64,000 nt of DNA, taken from positions 620,001 through 684,000 of the forward strand of contig NZ_RJWA01000001.1 of assembly GCF_003762835.1 (NCBI RefSeq), read 5' to 3'. Made by a program: the position numbers and the translations under genes. Under the pieces are notes generated by a model. The model was not told the DNA's origin and did not search any database. It worked only from the letters and a program-made list of their open reading frames with translations. Shown here in pieces: positions 1 through 7,796 of the stretch; positions within the stretch are counted from its first letter, which is position 1, and the number at the start of each line of letters is the position of its first letter. The stretch is from Micromonospora sp. HM5-17. Lineage in GTDB: Bacteria > Actinomycetota > Actinomycetes > Mycobacteriales > Micromonosporaceae.

Positions 1-2
1 CC

Positions 3-548
3 GCGAAACGCATCGAGGAGGAGGTGGGGCGGCTCGACTCGCTGGTCAACAACGCCGGCATCGGCGGGCCGCCCCTGCCGCCCAGCCAGACCCCGATCGA
101 GCAGGTGCGGCGCACGTTCGAAACGAACGTGTTCGGCGTGATCACCGTGACCAACACCATGATGCCGCTGCTGCGGCGCTCGGCTGCCGGCCGGATCGTG
201 AACGTCAGCAGCCTGCTCGGGTCGCTGCGGCACGCCGCCGACCGGACCGATCCGACCGGGGTCTTCCCGCCCGGGGTGTTCCCGGCGGTCCTGGACTACA
301 ACACGTCGAAGGCGGCGCTCAACGCGATCACCGTCACCTACGCGAACGAGCTGCGCGACACCGGAATCCTGGTCAACGCGGTCTCTCCGGGCTTCGTCGC
401 CACCGACATCAACGACCACCGGGGCGTCCTCACCCCGGAACAGGGCGCCCGCATCCCGGTGCTGCTGGCGACCCTCGGCGACGACGGGCCCACGGCCGCC
501 TTCCTCACCGAGGACGGAACGCCGACCGGGCGGCGGCTGGAGTGGTGA
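3..548 (+). CDS. SDR family oxidoreductase, 5' end cut by window
   Basis: Short-chain dehydrogenase/reductase, probably NAD(P)H-dependent and acting on a biosynthetic intermediate. The frame is open from base 3, so the Rossmann glycine motif lies upstream of the window. Visible SDR signatures in order are VNNAGIG, NVFGV, the catalytic Ser in IVNVSS, the catalytic YNTSK and the NAVSPGFVATD loop. It is clearly paralogous to the SDR at 6997-7737, which shares the ETNVFGVI, PLLRRS and SKAALNA segments and is complete. Its stop overlaps the ATG of the next gene (TGATG), so it belongs to the same operon. The substrate cannot be told from sequence. Confidence 0.93.
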   Translation, partial: AKRIEEEVGRLDSLVNNAGIGGPPLPPSQTPIEQVRRTFETNVFGVITVTNTMMPLLRRSAAGRIVNVSSLLGSLRHAADRTDPTGVFPPGVFPAVLDYNTSKAALNAITVTYANELRDTGILVNAVSPGFVATDINDHRGVLTPEQGARIPVLLATLGDDGPTAAFLTEDGTPTGRRLEW

Positions 549-1870
549 TGGTCGACGGAGACGCCACCGAGATGAGTACACCCACCCCGCCCTCGGGTCG
601 GGCCGGCCCCGCCGACCGTCCCGGCCCGCTGCACTCGCTGACCGGGCTGCGATTCGTTGCCGCGCTGCTGGTCTTCCTGTGCCACGCGACCCTCGCCGGC
701 TCGTACATACCGCCGTACACGCCGATCAACCCGTACGCCGACCCCGACCTGGCCGCCGCCCTGACCTGGGCATTCGGCACGTTCGGCTTCATCGGGGTGT
801 CGTTCTTCTTCGTCCTGAGTGGGTTCGTGCTCACCTGGTCCCTCCGACCCGGTGAGCCGGCCAGGGCCTTCCTGCGCCGGCGGATCCTGAAGATCTTTCC
901 GAACCACCTCGTCACCTGGGCGCTGGCCATGGTGCTGTTCGCCGCGGTGCTCACCCCGCCATCCCGATGGCTGCCGAACCTGTTGCTGGTGCACGCGTTC
1001 TTCCCGTCGCCGGAGTTCTTTCTCACCGTCAACGTGCCATCCTGGACGCTCAGCTGCGAGCTGCTGTTTTACCTGCTGTTCCCGCTGATCGTCCGTCCGG
1101 TCCGGCGGATACCCCAAAACCGGCTCTGGACGTGGGCCGGCGTGCTGGTCGTCGGCATGGCCCTGGTCCCGGTCGTGGGCTACCTCCTGCTGCCGGACCA
1201 GCCCTCGTACCAGGGAAGCCCGGCGTCGGTGGCGCAGTTCTGGTTCGGCTACTTCTTCCCGGTGCCGCGCCTGTTCGAGTTCGTGCTCGGCATGGTGCTG
1301 GCGCGAATCGTGCTCTCCGGGCGGTGGCTGCCGCTCGGCATCGCCCCGGCAGCCGGTCTGATGCTGCTCGGGTACGCGGCGGTGCAGGTCGTTCCGTTCC
1401 TGTTCAAGTTCACCGTGGCCACGATCCTGCCGATCGGGGCGCTCATCTGTGCCGCGGCGGCGGCTGACCACCGGGGTGCCCCGTCGGTGCTGCGGGGGCG
1501 GGTCATGCGCTGGCTGGGCGAGGTGTCCTTCGGGCTCTACATCTGCCAGGGGATCGTCCTGTTCTACGGTCGATGGCTACTCGGTCCGGAGCGGGTCTTC
1601 GACGTGCCCGAGGCCACCGCCGTGATCGCCGGGCTGTTCCTGGCCAACCTGCTGGCCGGATGGATGCTCTACGTGGGTGTCGAGCGGCCGATCATGCGGC
1701 GCTGGAGCCACCCGCGCCGCGGTACCGTCGTGGCACCGGCCCGAAAGGCGACCGCCGTGGGGTCCGCACCGGAGGCTGCCGGCGCGGTGGCGACCATGGC
1801 CGCGCCGACTGGCCCGTCCGCCGCCCCACCGGCGGAACTGCCCACCGTGTCAGTGGTGGAGCCGCGATGA
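548..1870 (+). CDS. Acyltransferase 3 family membrane protein
   Basis: Integral membrane O-acyltransferase of the OafA/YrhL (acyltransferase-3) type, 440 aa with about ten hydrophobic segments. The family signature SLTGLRFVAALLVFLCHA lies near residues 30-50, with the conserved Arg and His expected for acyl transfer. FFVLSGFVLTWS follows, then the RRRILKIFP loop. The ATG at 548 overlaps the previous stop and has GGAG five bases upstream; GTG codons at 542 and 545 are possible but poorly spaced. The Ala/Pro-rich tail after the last membrane segment is probably disordered. In this tailoring-gene setting it may acylate a sugar or a polyketide hydroxyl, or work on cell-envelope glycan; the sequence does not decide. 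Confidence 0.9.
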   Translation: MVDGDATEMSTPTPPSGRAGPADRPGPLHSLTGLRFVAALLVFLCHATLAGSYIPPYTPINPYADPDLAAALTWAFGTFGFIGVSFFFVLSGFVLTWSLRPGEPARAFLRRRILKIFPNHLVTWALAMVLFAAVLTPPSRWLPNLLLVHAFFPSPEFFLTVNVPSWTLSCELLFYLLFPLIVRPVRRIPQNRLWTWAGVLVVGMALVPVVGYLLLPDQPSYQGSPASVAQFWFGYFFPVPRLFEFVLGMVLARIVLSGRWLPLGIAPAAGLMLLGYAAVQVVPFLFKFTVATILPIGALICAAAAADHRGAPSVLRGRVMRWLGEVSFGLYICQGIVLFYGRWLLGPERVFDVPEATAVIAGLFLANLLAGWMLYVGVERPIMRRWSHPRRGTVVAPARKATAVGSAPEAAGAVATMAAPTGPSAAPPAELPTVSVVEPR

Positions 1871-3177
1871 CGCCTGTCCACCACGCCAATGGGGGATCCG
1901 CGAGGACGGCCGGGACCGCGGCCCGCCGGACGCCGGTGACCCGATGGGAGCCCCGGCTCTGGGCGCTGCTGCTGGTCCTCTCCGGCAACATGGCGCTGGA
2001 CTCCGTCGAGGTGTCGGTGGTGCTGGTCGCGTTACCGACCATCGGCGCCGACCTCGGCCTCTCGCCGTGGGGCGCGCAGTGGCTGATGAGCGGCTTCGCG
2101 GTCGGCTTCGGCGTGTTGCTGCTCGCCGGGGGCCGGATCACCGCCCGCTGGGGCACCCGCCGCCTCTACCTCGCGGCGATGGCCGGGTTCGCGCTCGCCT
2201 CGCTGGTCGGCGGCCTCTCCGATGACATCGCGGTGCTCGTCGCCACCCGGGTGGTCAAGGGCTGCTGTGCCGCACTGACCGCCCCGGCCGGGCTCGCCAT
2301 CATCGTGAGCACGTTCCCCGGCGGGACGCCCCAGCGGCGGGCCGTCTCGGTCTACGCCTGGGTCGGCGCGGTGGGTTTCACCCTCGGGCTACTGCTCTCC
2401 GCCGGGCTGGTGGAGGTGGACTGGCACGGGGTCTTCCTGTTCCCTGCCCCGGTGGCGCTGCTGCTGCTCGTGTCCGGGCTGCGCCTGCTTCCCCCCGACC
2501 CACCCCGATCCGCCGCACCGCGGCTCCGCGGGCTCCCGCGTGGCGCGCTGGTCCGCTCCGCACTCGGCGCCGCCACGCTCAACGGCACGTACCAGAGCCT
2601 GCTGGTGCTCTTCACCTTCCAGGCCGGCGGGATCGGCTGGCGTCCCTGGCAGACCGTGCTCGCGCTGCTGCCAGCCTGTGTCCCGCTGGTGCTCACCGTT
2701 CCCTTCGCGGCCGCGATGGTGGCCCGGTTCGGCACGGCCCGGCTGATAGCCGTTGGTGCCTTCGCGGCGTTTCTCGGCCAGGCGTACTACCTGTGGCGTC
2801 CGGCGGCCGAGCCGTATCCGACCACTGCCCTGCCGGCGCTGTTGCTGGTCGAGGCGGGGTTCGTGTTCGCGTTCGCGGCGCTGAACATGCAGGCCACCGC
2901 CGAGATCCCGGTGCCTCGGCGGGGCGTCGCGGTGGCGCTGTACCAGACGGCCGTCCAGTTCGGTGCCGCGCTGCTGTTGCCGCTGGTGATCCTGGCGGCG
3001 GCAGCCGGCGGTCACCGTGCGGCGCTGGCGCTGACCACGTCGGCCGCCGCCGTCGGGCTGGTCACCGCGCTGATCGGGCTGACGCGCGGACCGGCCGCCG
3101 ACCGAGCCGGGCAACGACCGCGGGCCGAGGCGGCGGAGGGCCAGCGGATTCCGACCCACCGAGCCGTCGAGGAGTGA
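1867..3177 (+). CDS. MFS transporter, DHA2-like drug exporter
   Basis: A 436-aa major facilitator permease with about 14 predicted membrane segments, typical of proton-driven drug:H+ antiporters of the DHA2/EmrB group. The first helix carries the motif MALDSVEVSVVLVALPTI, matching the family LDxTIVNVALP pattern. WxxxxY/F-like and GGRITARWGTRR (motif A-like) segments follow at the helix 2-3 loop. The ATG shares bases with the acyltransferase stop (ATGA), showing tight coupling. The location inside a tailoring-gene run suggests export of, or resistance to, the cluster's product. The last 40 residues are hydrophilic. Confidence 0.92.
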   Translation: MTPVHHANGGSARTAGTAARRTPVTRWEPRLWALLLVLSGNMALDSVEVSVVLVALPTIGADLGLSPWGAQWLMSGFAVGFGVLLLAGGRITARWGTRRLYLAAMAGFALASLVGGLSDDIAVLVATRVVKGCCAALTAPAGLAIIVSTFPGGTPQRRAVSVYAWVGAVGFTLGLLLSAGLVEVDWHGVFLFPAPVALLLLVSGLRLLPPDPPRSAAPRLRGLPRGALVRSALGAATLNGTYQSLLVLFTFQAGGIGWRPWQTVLALLPACVPLVLTVPFAAAMVARFGTARLIAVGAFAAFLGQAYYLWRPAAEPYPTTALPALLLVEAGFVFAFAALNMQATAEIPVPRRGVAVALYQTAVQFGAALLLPLVILAAAAGGHRAALALTTSAAAVGLVTALIGLTRGPAADRAGQRPRAEAAEGQRIPTHRAVEE

Positions 3178-3182
3178 GTCAG

Positions 3183-3776
3183 TTGCCGGACCACCCGATC
3201 AGACTCGCCGTCATCATCGCCAGCGTCCGTGCCGGGCGGCTCGGCCCCACCGTTGCCGACTGGCTGGTCGGCCGGGCCAGTGAGCGGCCGGACCTGGCCG
3301 TCGACCGGATCGACCTGCTCGACCATCCGCTGCCGCTGGCGTTGCCGTCCCCCGAACATCCGCCGTCCGCCGAGGCCGCCGAGGTACGCGCCCGGCTGGG
3401 CGCCCGGCTGGCCGCGGCCGACGCCTTCATCGTCGTGACACCGGAGTACAACCACAGCTTCCCCGCGCCGCTGAAGAACGTACTCGACTGGTTCCTCGAC
3501 GAGTGGGCGGCCAAGCCGGTCGGTTTCGTCTCCTACGGCGGGCTCGCCGGGGGCCTGCGCGCGGTCGAGCACCTGCGTCAGGTCTTCGCCGAACTGCACG
3601 CCGTGACCGTCCGCGAGACGGTCAGCTTTCACAACGCCTGGACCCGCTTTGACGAGCGTGGGGTCCCGGCACCCGCCGGGGAGGCCGAGGCCGCTGCGAA
3701 GGCCCTGCTCGACCAGCTCTGTTGGTGGGCGGAGGCGTTGCGGACGGCGCGGGCGGTCCGGCCGTACCGCCGCTGA
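3183..3776 (+). CDS. NADPH-dependent FMN reductase
   Basis: A 197-aa flavodoxin-fold reductase. It shows an N-terminal beta strand followed by ASVRAGRLGPTVADW (flavin phosphate loop) and the hallmark TPEYNHSFPAPLKNVLDW, which contacts the isoalloxazine in NADPH-dependent FMN reductases and quinone reductases. The TTG at 3183 is preferred because GAGGAG at 3169-3174 is eight bases upstream. A GTG at 3174 overlaps the MFS stop (GTGA) but has no well-placed ribosome site. It could supply reduced flavin to a partner monooxygenase or reduce quinone intermediates; no flavin monooxygenase partner is visible inside the window. Confidence 0.9.
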   Translation: MPDHPIRLAVIIASVRAGRLGPTVADWLVGRASERPDLAVDRIDLLDHPLPLALPSPEHPPSAEAAEVRARLGARLAAADAFIVVTPEYNHSFPAPLKNVLDWFLDEWAAKPVGFVSYGGLAGGLRAVEHLRQVFAELHAVTVRETVSFHNAWTRFDERGVPAPAGEAEAAAKALLDQLCWWAEALRTARAVRPYRR

Positions 3777-3829
3777 GGCACCGAGGTGTCGTACCGCCAG
3801 ATTGGAGAACCACGGTGACAGGAGACCTG

Positions 3830-4468
3830 ATGACCACGGCGACCGTGAAGACCATGCCAGACGTACGCCGCACCGACGCGACGGCCGTCTTCGTCAGCAC
3901 CTGGTACGTCCCGGACCCGGAGAGCCGGTCGCGCCTGCTCGGCGGGCTGGGCCGGCAGTGGCGCGACCCGGCCGGCGGAGCGGGAATCGTCTCTGCCAGC
4001 TCCTTCGTCAGCGTCGCCGGAGACACGATCCTGGCGTACGTCCAGTGCGCCGACCCGGCGGGCTACCGTCGGGCGATGCGGTCCACCCCGGGCGCGGTGC
4101 AGGTCGGAGCGGTGGAGTACCGGTTGCGGCGCTGCGTGGTGTGCGCCGACGGGGCGCCCGGGTGTGTGGTCGTCGCGACCTTCGACGTCGACGGGCCGGA
4201 CCGGCAGGCGCACATCGTCGACGCCATCGTCGACGCCATCGAACAGGCACCACCGGACGGCCAGCCTGGGCTGCTCGCCGCCAACTTCCACGTCAGTGTG
4301 GACGGGAGCCGGGTGCTCAACTACGCGGAGTGGACCACGGACGAGGCGCACGAAACGTTTCTCGCCGGTTCGACCCGGGCCACCGCTCTGCGGATCAGTA
4401 CCACCACGCCGGGCGTACGCCCCATCGGCTTCACCCGCTACCACCTGCACGAGAGCTGTCAGCCGTAG
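3830..4468 (+). CDS. Tandem ABM (antibiotic biosynthesis monooxygenase) domain protein
   Basis: A 212-aa protein with two dimeric alpha/beta-barrel (ferredoxin-like) ABM repeats. Each half has a beta strand, an amphipathic helix and a closing strand: FVSTWYV...SSFVSVAGDTILAYVQC in the first and VVATFDV...NFHVSVDGSRVLNYAEW in the second. Members of this fold act as cofactor-free monooxygenases or cyclases on aromatic polyketides. It is paralogous to the protein at 8858-9541, sharing the AANFHxSVDGxxV segment. The ATG at 3830 has GGAG five bases upstream; a GTG at 3815 also has a GGAG and would add five residues. Whether it oxidises or cyclises cannot be decided. Confidence 0.85.
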   Translation: MTTATVKTMPDVRRTDATAVFVSTWYVPDPESRSRLLGGLGRQWRDPAGGAGIVSASSFVSVAGDTILAYVQCADPAGYRRAMRSTPGAVQVGAVEYRLRRCVVCADGAPGCVVVATFDVDGPDRQAHIVDAIVDAIEQAPPDGQPGLLAANFHVSVDGSRVLNYAEWTTDEAHETFLAGSTRATALRISTTTPGVRPIGFTRYHLHESCQP

Positions 4469-4490
4469 CTTCGAGCCGGTACGGTCGTCC

Positions 4491-4540
4491 AACAACTTGA
4501 ACTGGCAGGTACAGTATGACGGACCAATCGGTATGATGTG
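4491..4540 (+). promoter_or_regulatory. AT-richer promoter-like segment before the degenerate SDR
   Basis: The 151-base gap ahead of the gene at 4620 contains an unusually AT-rich stretch for this DNA, with TATGAT at 4532-4537 as a candidate -10 element and imperfectly repeated GTATGA cores at 4514 and 4531. No convincing -35 was found at 16-18 bases. This may mark a transcription start separating the upstream operon from the following genes. Confidence 0.3.
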
Positions 4541-4619
4541 GCCCGGACGACGGCCCGATGAGCTCTGACGTGCCCACGTCGATGCCAGGCGCAACCCGGG
4601 TCGATGAAGGAGTCAGTTC

Positions 4620-5444
4620 GTGAAGACCATTGTGATTTCGGGCGGAACCGACGGGATCGGCGCCGGGCTCGCGCTGGCCTGCCTGCGTCGGGGCGACACT
4701 GTCGTCATCGTCGGCCGGGACCAGGCGAAGGGCGCGGCGCTCGTCGACGCCGCGAGGAAAGGGGGAGCCGTCGCCGAGGCGATGGTCGTCCGGGCGGATC
4801 TGAGCCTGGTCAGCGAGAACGAGCGGGTCGTCAAGGAGATCAAGGTTCGCTTTCCGACCGTGGACGCGCTGGTGCTCTGCGCCCGGTTCTTCCGCAGCAG
4901 GCACGCGGTGACCGCGGAGGGGTTCGAGCACAACCTGGCCCTGTTCTACCTGAGTCGGTTCCTGCTCGGGCACGGGCTCGCCGACGCGATGGAGCGGGCC
5001 CAGCAACCTGTCGTCGTCAACGTCGCCGGCCCCGGCCCGAACCCGACCGACATCCACTGGGACGACCTCGGGCTCGCCCGCAACTACGATGGCGTCACCG
5101 CCCTCATGCAGGGCGGCAGGCTGAACGATCTGCTCGGGGCGGCCTTCCCTGCCGTCCACCCGGAAAGCCGAATCCGGTACGTCCTGGTGAATCCCGGCAG
5201 CACCGCGACCAGTTTCGCCGGGGAGTACGACCCGCCGACCGCCGCCCACATCGAGTCGATGAAGCGGTTCGGGAAGCCGGTCGAGCAGAGCGTTGCTCCG
5301 ATTCTCACGCTGCTGGACACGCCACCGGACGAGCCGCTGAGCGCCTTCGTGGAAGGGCGACGAATCAGCGTGGACGGTCCTGCGTTCGATCGCGACGACG
5401 CGCTTCGGCTGCACACCCTCACCGAGAAGATGCTGTCCCGTTGA
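4620..5444 (+). CDS. SDR-fold protein with degenerate active site
   Basis: A 274-aa Rossmann protein related to retinol-dehydrogenase-like SDRs. The nucleotide-binding TGxxxGxG region is intact (SGGTDGIGAG, residues 7-16) and RADLS follows at the expected acidic position. The catalytic landmarks are missing, however: the NNAG segment reads LCARF, the Ser-bearing VNVSS reads VNVAG, and the YxxxK helix reads as a Gln/Gly-rich LMQGGR. It may therefore bind NAD(P) without classical SDR catalysis, or act as a structural or cyclase-like partner. The GTG at 4620 has AAGGAG seven bases upstream. Codon use matches its neighbours, so this looks like a diverged functional gene rather than a decayed one. 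Confidence 0.85.
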   Translation: MKTIVISGGTDGIGAGLALACLRRGDTVVIVGRDQAKGAALVDAARKGGAVAEAMVVRADLSLVSENERVVKEIKVRFPTVDALVLCARFFRSRHAVTAEGFEHNLALFYLSRFLLGHGLADAMERAQQPVVVNVAGPGPNPTDIHWDDLGLARNYDGVTALMQGGRLNDLLGAAFPAVHPESRIRYVLVNPGSTATSFAGEYDPPTAAHIESMKRFGKPVEQSVAPILTLLDTPPDEPLSAFVEGRRISVDGPAFDRDDALRLHTLTEKMLSR

Positions 5445-5525
5445 ATGGTCGTCCGAGGCGGCGAGATCTGGGGACGGGCTGACGTCCGGGCATCGCCGGC
5501 GGCAGGGGCCGGGCGGGGTGAGGAC

Positions 5526-5554
5526 TTGACGAAGAATTGACGATAGCTTGAGGT
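5526..5554 (+). repeat. Three 7-bp direct repeats at 11-bp spacing
   Basis: TTGACGA at 5526, TTGACGA at 5537 and TTGAGGT at 5548 are separated by four bases each, giving an exact 11-bp period, about one helical turn. A weaker CTGATTG continues the register at 5559. This geometry is that of binding sites for SARP-family activators (heptamers of the TCGAGxx/TTGACxx kind). The repeats end just upstream of the -35 of the P450 promoter. The regulator itself is not in the window. Confidence 0.5.
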
Positions 5555-5562
5555 CCGCCTGA

Positions 5563-5590
5563 TTGAAACGGTCCGCGACACGCCTACTAT
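5563..5590 (+). promoter_or_regulatory. Sigma-70-type promoter for the P450 operon
   Basis: TTGAAA at 5563-5568, a 16-base spacer and TACTAT at 5585-5590 form a near-consensus housekeeping promoter, rare in such GC-rich DNA. Transcription would begin near 5597, leaving a leader of about 105 bases before the P450 ATG at 5702. Confidence 0.65.
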
Positions 5591-5608
5591 GAAAGGCGCC
5601 GCGCGATC

Positions 5609-5633
5609 AATTGACAATTTATGTCAGTCAATT
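5609..5633 (+). promoter_or_regulatory. Nested palindrome, candidate operator
   Basis: AATTGAC (5609-5615) is mirrored perfectly by GTCAATT (5627-5633). Inside it, TGACA (5612-5616) is mirrored by TGTCA (5622-5626) around five bases. It sits just downstream of the predicted start of transcription, a position typical of repressor operators of MarR or TetR type. Confidence 0.5.
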
Positions 5634-5701
5634 TGGAAGATTTTCGCCCGGCCCTTGGTCGATCCGCGGCCGCCACCATTCCCCGAGGAGGCGCTCAGCC
5701 C

Positions 5702-6925
5702 ATGAACTCCCCCCAGGTGGACTCCCGGCAGGCCCCGCCCACCCCCCGCCCCGCCAGCGACTTCGTCGCGGAACGCCTCGATCTCGATCCGCGCTACGCC
5801 GCTCTGCGGGAGGAGCCTCTCTCCCGGGTCACCATGCCCTACGGCGGCGACGCCTGGCTCGCCACCCGCTACGAGGACGTGCGGACGGTGCTCGCCGACC
5901 CCCGGTTCAGCCGGGCTGCCGCGGTGGGTACCGCGGCGCCCCGGATCACCCCCGTGGACCAGCAGGGCGGCTCGCTGCTGGGGATGGATCCGCCGGAGCA
6001 CACGCGGTTGCGTCGGCTCGTCGCGAAGGCGTTCACCAGCCGTCGGGTCAGTGACCTGCGCCCGCGGGTGCAGGCCCTGGTGGACGACCTGCTGGATCAG
6101 ATGATCGCGGCGGGTCCGCCGGCCGACCTGACCGCCGCCCTGGCCTGGCCACTGCCGATCACCGTCATCTGCGAGATGCTCGGGGTGCCGGTCGACGACC
6201 GGGACACGTTCCGCACCTGGACCGACCAGTTGGTCGCACTCTCCGCCGACGATCCGCAGGTCATCCTCTCCGCCCGGGAGAGCCTCGACTCGTACCTGGC
6301 CGGGTTGATGGCGCAGCGCCGGGCACAGCCGACCGACGACCTGTTCGGTGCCCTCGTCGCCGCCCGCGACCAGGGCGACAAACTCAGCGAGGAGGAGCTG
6401 GTCGCCTTCGGGGTCACGCTGCTCGTCGCCGGCCACGAGACCACCGCCAACCAGATCGGAAACTTCGTCTACCTGCTGCTCAGTCAGCGGGAGCGGTGGG
6501 ACCGCCTGGTCGCCGAGCCGGAGCTGGTGCCGAGCGCGGTCGAGGAACTGCTGCGGTTCACCCCGCTGGAGGCGACCGTCGGCTTCTTCGCCCGGATCGC
6601 GACCGAGGACATCGAGCTGGGCGGGCGGACGGTCCGTGCCGGCGAGGCGGTCATCGTCCAACTGGCCTCGGCCAACCGGGACGCCACCGTGTTCGCCCGT
6701 CCTGACGAGATCGACTTCACGCGTACCGAGAACCCGCACATGGCTTTCGGACACGGCGTGCACCACTGTGTCGGCGCTCCGCTCGCGCGGCTGGAACTCC
6801 AGGTCGCGCTCGGGACGCTGGTCCGGCGGCTGCCCGGGCTCCGGCTCGCGGTCCCTGCCGACGAGGTGGTCTTCCGGACCAACCGGGTCATGCGTGCGGT
6901 CGACGAGTTGCCGGTGCGGTGGTAG
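5702..6925 (+). CDS. Cytochrome P450
   Basis: A soluble bacterial class I P450 of 407 aa, the usual length. Visible hallmarks are the I-helix oxygen-activation motif AGHETTAN near residue 243, the K-helix ExxR in EELLRF, and the haem loop FGHGVHHCVGAPLARLE with the thiolate ligand Cys356. It needs ferredoxin and reductase partners, which are not encoded nearby. The ATG at 5702 is chosen because GAGGAG lies at 5685-5690 and the protein then starts at the usual place. An in-frame ATG at 5621 would start inside a palindromic operator. It likely hydroxylates or couples an intermediate of the local pathway. It is followed directly by a strong hairpin. Confidence 0.95.
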   Translation: MNSPQVDSRQAPPTPRPASDFVAERLDLDPRYAALREEPLSRVTMPYGGDAWLATRYEDVRTVLADPRFSRAAAVGTAAPRITPVDQQGGSLLGMDPPEHTRLRRLVAKAFTSRRVSDLRPRVQALVDDLLDQMIAAGPPADLTAALAWPLPITVICEMLGVPVDDRDTFRTWTDQLVALSADDPQVILSARESLDSYLAGLMAQRRAQPTDDLFGALVAARDQGDKLSEEELVAFGVTLLVAGHETTANQIGNFVYLLLSQRERWDRLVAEPELVPSAVEELLRFTPLEATVGFFARIATEDIELGGRTVRAGEAVIVQLASANRDATVFARPDEIDFTRTENPHMAFGHGVHHCVGAPLARLELQVALGTLVRRLPGLRLAVPADEVVFRTNRVMRAVDELPVRW

Positions 6926-6932
6926 CCGGCGA

Positions 6933-6970
6933 CGCGCCGCCCGGGTGGCACCGGCCACCCGGGCGGCGCG
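6933..6970 (+). terminator. Perfect 17-bp hairpin after the P450 gene
   Basis: Bases 6933-6949 and 6954-6970 are exact inverted repeats (CGCGCCGCC...GGCGGCGCG ends) around a four-base loop. It begins seven bases after the P450 stop. There is no T-run, as is common for actinomycete terminators. It could also act as a processing or attenuation element, because the downstream SDR lies only 27 bases on in the same direction. Confidence 0.75.
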
Positions 6971-6996
6971 GGTGAGCGACGACGGAGGCGGAGGGA

Positions 6997-7737
6997 ATGA
7001 CCGAGACGGCAAAGGTCGCCCTGGTCACCGGTGGCAACCGGGGGATCGGCTACCACGTCGCCCGGCAGCTTGCCGAGGCGGGGGTGCACGTTCTGCTCGG
7101 GGCGCGGGATCTTGACCGCGGGCGGGCCGCCGTGGCGGCCCTGGCCGCCGACGGGCTCGACGTTCACCTGGTCCAACTGGACGTGACCGACGCGGCCTCG
7201 GTGGCGGCGGCGGCCAAGGCGATCGAAGCCGACCCGGGACGGCTGGACATTCTGGTCAACAACGCGGGGATCGCGGCCGGCTTCGCACCGCCGTCGCAGG
7301 CGAGCCTGGACGAGGTACGGGCCACCTACGAGACCAACGTGTTCGGCGTCATCGCCACCACCAACGCGATGCTGCCGCTGCTGCGGCGTTCCCCAGCGGC
7401 CCGCATCGTGAACGTCACCAGTGTCCTGGGAGCGATGCACCTGCTCACGGATCCGACGGCTCGCTGGGCCGATCTCACGCCGCTGGCCTACCGGTCGTCC
7501 AAGGCGGCGCTCAACGCCGTCACCGTGCTGTACGCGACCGAGCTGCGGGACACCCGGATCACCGTCAACGCGATCTGTCCTGGCCTGCGGGCCACGGGCT
7601 TCGGCGGTGGATCGCCGCCCCCCGGCGCCGGTGATCCCGCCGAGGGCGCCGCCGGCGTCGTCCGGCTGGCGCTGCACAACGACGACGGCGTCACCGGCCG
7701 GTTCTTCAACTACGACGGCACACCGTACCGCTGGTAG
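6997..7737 (+). CDS. SDR family oxidoreductase
   Basis: A complete classical SDR of 246 aa with all landmarks: TGGNRGIG at residues 11-18 for the dinucleotide, LDVTD, VNNAG, the catalytic Ser in IVNVTS and the catalytic Tyr-Lys in YRSSK, then NAICPGLRATGF. The Arg in the GARD loop after strand 2 hints at NADPH preference. It is paralogous to the truncated SDR at the window start. GGAGG at 6984-6988 supports the ATG at 6997. It probably acts as a ketoreductase in the same pathway as the P450 and methyltransferase. Confidence 0.95.
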   Translation: MTETAKVALVTGGNRGIGYHVARQLAEAGVHVLLGARDLDRGRAAVAALAADGLDVHLVQLDVTDAASVAAAAKAIEADPGRLDILVNNAGIAAGFAPPSQASLDEVRATYETNVFGVIATTNAMLPLLRRSPAARIVNVTSVLGAMHLLTDPTARWADLTPLAYRSSKAALNAVTVLYATELRDTRITVNAICPGLRATGFGGGSPPPGAGDPAEGAAGVVRLALHNDDGVTGRFFNYDGTPYRW

Positions 7738-7796
7738 CCCCGGCGCGAGGCGCACCGCGTACGGGCGACCGGCCCCGTTTCGAGGAGGCGACCGAC

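Noticed and set aside
5574-5590. Strict SARP promoter geometry for the 11-bp repeats
   Set aside because: Known SARP sites place the last repeat about 8 bases before the -10; here the last clear repeat is about 30 bases away, so the SARP reading is kept only as a hypothesis.
5621-5701. Upstream ATG at 5621 as the P450 start
   Set aside because: It lies inside the palindromic operator, has no ribosome site and would add 27 residues not expected in this P450 class.
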